Shown: piece after piece, positions 63,144 to 64,000 of the stretch
Numbering within the stretch: position 1 is the stretch's first letter
Layout: each line of letters opens with the position of its first letter
Translations under genes and position numbers: made by a program
From: Shewanella sp. GD04112
GTDB taxonomy: Bacteria; Pseudomonadota; Gammaproteobacteria; Enterobacterales; Shewanellaceae
Length of the DNA: 64,000 bases
Assembly (NCBI RefSeq): GCF_029835735.1
Contig: NZ_JAOEAL010000001.1
Coordinates: forward strand, 3,906,001 to 3,970,000
Direction: 5' to 3'
Notes under the pieces: generated by a model
Databases searched by the model: none
What the model saw: only the letters and a program-made list of their open reading frames with translations
Told to the model about the DNA's origin: nothing

Positions 63144-63185
63144 CAGAATAAGGCTCCAATTAACAAATCGTGGAGCCTTATTCTG
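63144..63185. repeat. 15-bp perfect inverted repeat
   Basis: CAGAATAAGGCTCCA (63144-63158) and TGGAGCCTTATTCTG (63171-63185) are exact inverse complements around 12 bases. No T tract follows. It lies 84 bp after the MarR-GNAT stop; it may be an RNA stem at the 3' end or a small DNA element. Confidence 0.65.
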
Positions 63186-63229
63186 TCGAAGTCATTAGCG
63201 TTAACGGTTGCATCAGACCCAGCATTGCG

Positions 63230-63252
63230 CGTTTGCGTTACTCCCGCAAACG
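63230..63252. repeat. 8-bp hairpin before the beta-lactamase-like gene stop
   Basis: CGTTTGCG (63230-63237) pairs with CGCAAACG (63245-63252) around TTACTCC. CGTTA and TAACG at the edges offer an alternative pairing. No T tract is seen. It lies between two convergent genes. Confidence 0.5.
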
Positions 63253-63283
63253 TAACGTCTATTGAGTAGACACAGTGACAAAC

Positions 63284-64000
63284 TTAAACCTTATGCAGAG
63301 ATGATGTCGTCAACAGTAAATGACTACGAATGATTTGACGTATTTGATTATGCAGTTCAAATACCCGGTTACGGTCGTTAAGGTTTAAGGAGAGATTTTC
63401 CAGCATGACTAAGTCCAGATTATATTCGGGATAATGCAGCGTCATCGACATATACCCCGAGACATAACCCGTATGGCTATATTCGACTAAGTCATTGTCC
63501 TTATTGATCCTTATCCCATAACCGTAGCGCATATTCGGCCACAAAAATGGCAATTCGATATAAGCAGTGGTCATCCGCTGATAACTCTCTGGGCTCATCA
63601 ACTTGCCAGCATGTAATTGCTGCTGAAAGGCGGCATAAGTGGCTGGCGAGGCAATTAATCCCCCCGCGGGCAATAACGCTTCATCAATCACAAGCTCAGA
63701 AGGTGCAATCACTTCGCTTTCCTGCAATCCCACCGCCAAGCTCGGCACTTTGGCTTGAATCGCCTCAAGGCTGCCCTGCTCGGCACTTAAGCCATTGAGT
63801 TGATACCGCGCAGCAAATTGCGCCACCTGCTCGGTAAAGGATTGATGATTCACCTTCTCGAGCACTTGCCCAAGCAGTGAATAACCCAAATTAGAGTATT
63901 CAAATTGGCTACCAGGCTCGAATCGATTAGCCTTACCCAGTTTATCGACACCCGATGTATGGTTCAGCAGTTGGTGCAAAGTAATGCGTTCGTCATATCG
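63284..64000 (-). CDS. Partial serine beta-lactamase-like hydrolase (C-terminal part; N-terminus beyond the right edge)
   Basis: The frame is open to the right edge and covers the last 238 residues. Visible family elements: the pre-motif RYDERITLHQLLNHTSG, the Y-x-N motif (FEYSNLGYSLLG), and the KTG-like HTG in YSHTGYVSGYMS. The catalytic SxxK lies upstream, outside the window. It belongs to the class C/AmpC-like serine hydrolases (PF00144), which include esterases and peptidases; resistance is not implied. No signal peptide can be checked. It is intact as far as it is visible. Confidence 0.85.
   Translation of the reverse strand, partial: RYDERITLHQLLNHTSGVDKLGKANRFEPGSQFEYSNLGYSLLGQVLEKVNHQSFTEQVAQFAARYQLNGLSAEQGSLEAIQAKVPSLAVGLQESEVIAPSELVIDEALLPAGGLIASPATYAAFQQQLHAGKLMSPESYQRMTTAYIELPFLWPNMRYGYGIRINKDNDLVEYSHTGYVSGYMSMTLHYPEYNLDLVMLENLSLNLNDRNRVFELHNQIRQIIRSHLLLTTSSLHKV

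Noticed and set aside
63284..64000. Pseudogene call for the beta-lactamase-like gene
   Set aside because: The catalytic SxxK is missing only because the gene is cut by the window edge; the frame is open and the downstream motifs are intact.

Overview
The window is chromosomal DNA of a Shewanella species close to S. oneidensis and its sister strains. The main evidence is a tetraheme fumarate reductase flavocytochrome (FccA), a split-Soret-type diheme cytochrome, an NhaD antiporter, and a gene order (metK / tkt-epd-pgk-fba / nhaD / ahpCF / fccA) that matches my memory of that genus; this was not searched. It reads as ordinary core and near-core genome. I see no insertion sequences, phage genes, CRISPR arrays, rRNA or tRNA genes.

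Layout. 1-11 kb: a clipped membrane-protein start, fccA, ldhA, a dienelactone hydrolase, a DUF3332 lipoprotein, a small MscS-like protein, a spermidine-synthase-like protein, an exported M17 aminopeptidase, and ahpC and ahpF separated by a strongly structured leader. 11-18 kb, minus strand: xerD-dsbC-recJ (same order as in E. coli) followed by four small genes, with brnQ upstream. 18-25 kb: trmN6 and srmB, which are neighbours in E. coli, here flank an MHYT hybrid histidine kinase and an HD-GYP response regulator. 25-34 kb: an RND efflux pair, a TatD-linked radical SAM protein, a membrane sensor with a degenerate GGDEF domain, and an unknown membrane protein. 34-39 kb: a split-Soret-type cytochrome and a lipoprotein, flanked on both sides by duplicated ToxR/ToxS-like pairs. 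39-49 kb: nhaD, a DUF481 porin-like protein, the glycolytic/pentose-phosphate run fba-pgk-epd-tkt, and metK behind a tandem MetJ operator. 49-64 kb: a PTS-EIIC/EAL fusion with a coupled small gene, acetyltransferases, a GAF protein with a degenerate GGDEF, a META-domain lipoprotein, a dicarboxylate/amino-acid symporter, SdaC, a penicillin-acylase-family lipoprotein, YjjX, a MarR-GNAT fusion, and a serine beta-lactamase-like protein cut by the right edge.

Themes. Anaerobic and redox metabolism: FccA, LdhA, the split-Soret cytochrome, DsbC and AhpCF. Cyclic-di-GMP signalling: one HD-GYP protein, one EAL protein and two inactive GGDEF proteins. Central carbon and methyl metabolism: tkt, epd, pgk, fba and metK. 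The two places that look most worth follow-up are the ToxRS-like / cytochrome / ToxRS-like island (34.3-38.7 kb), where both regulator copies keep periplasmic cysteines, and the folded RNA between ahpC and ahpF (9296-9457). Most transcription units end in clear intrinsic terminators, which are listed.
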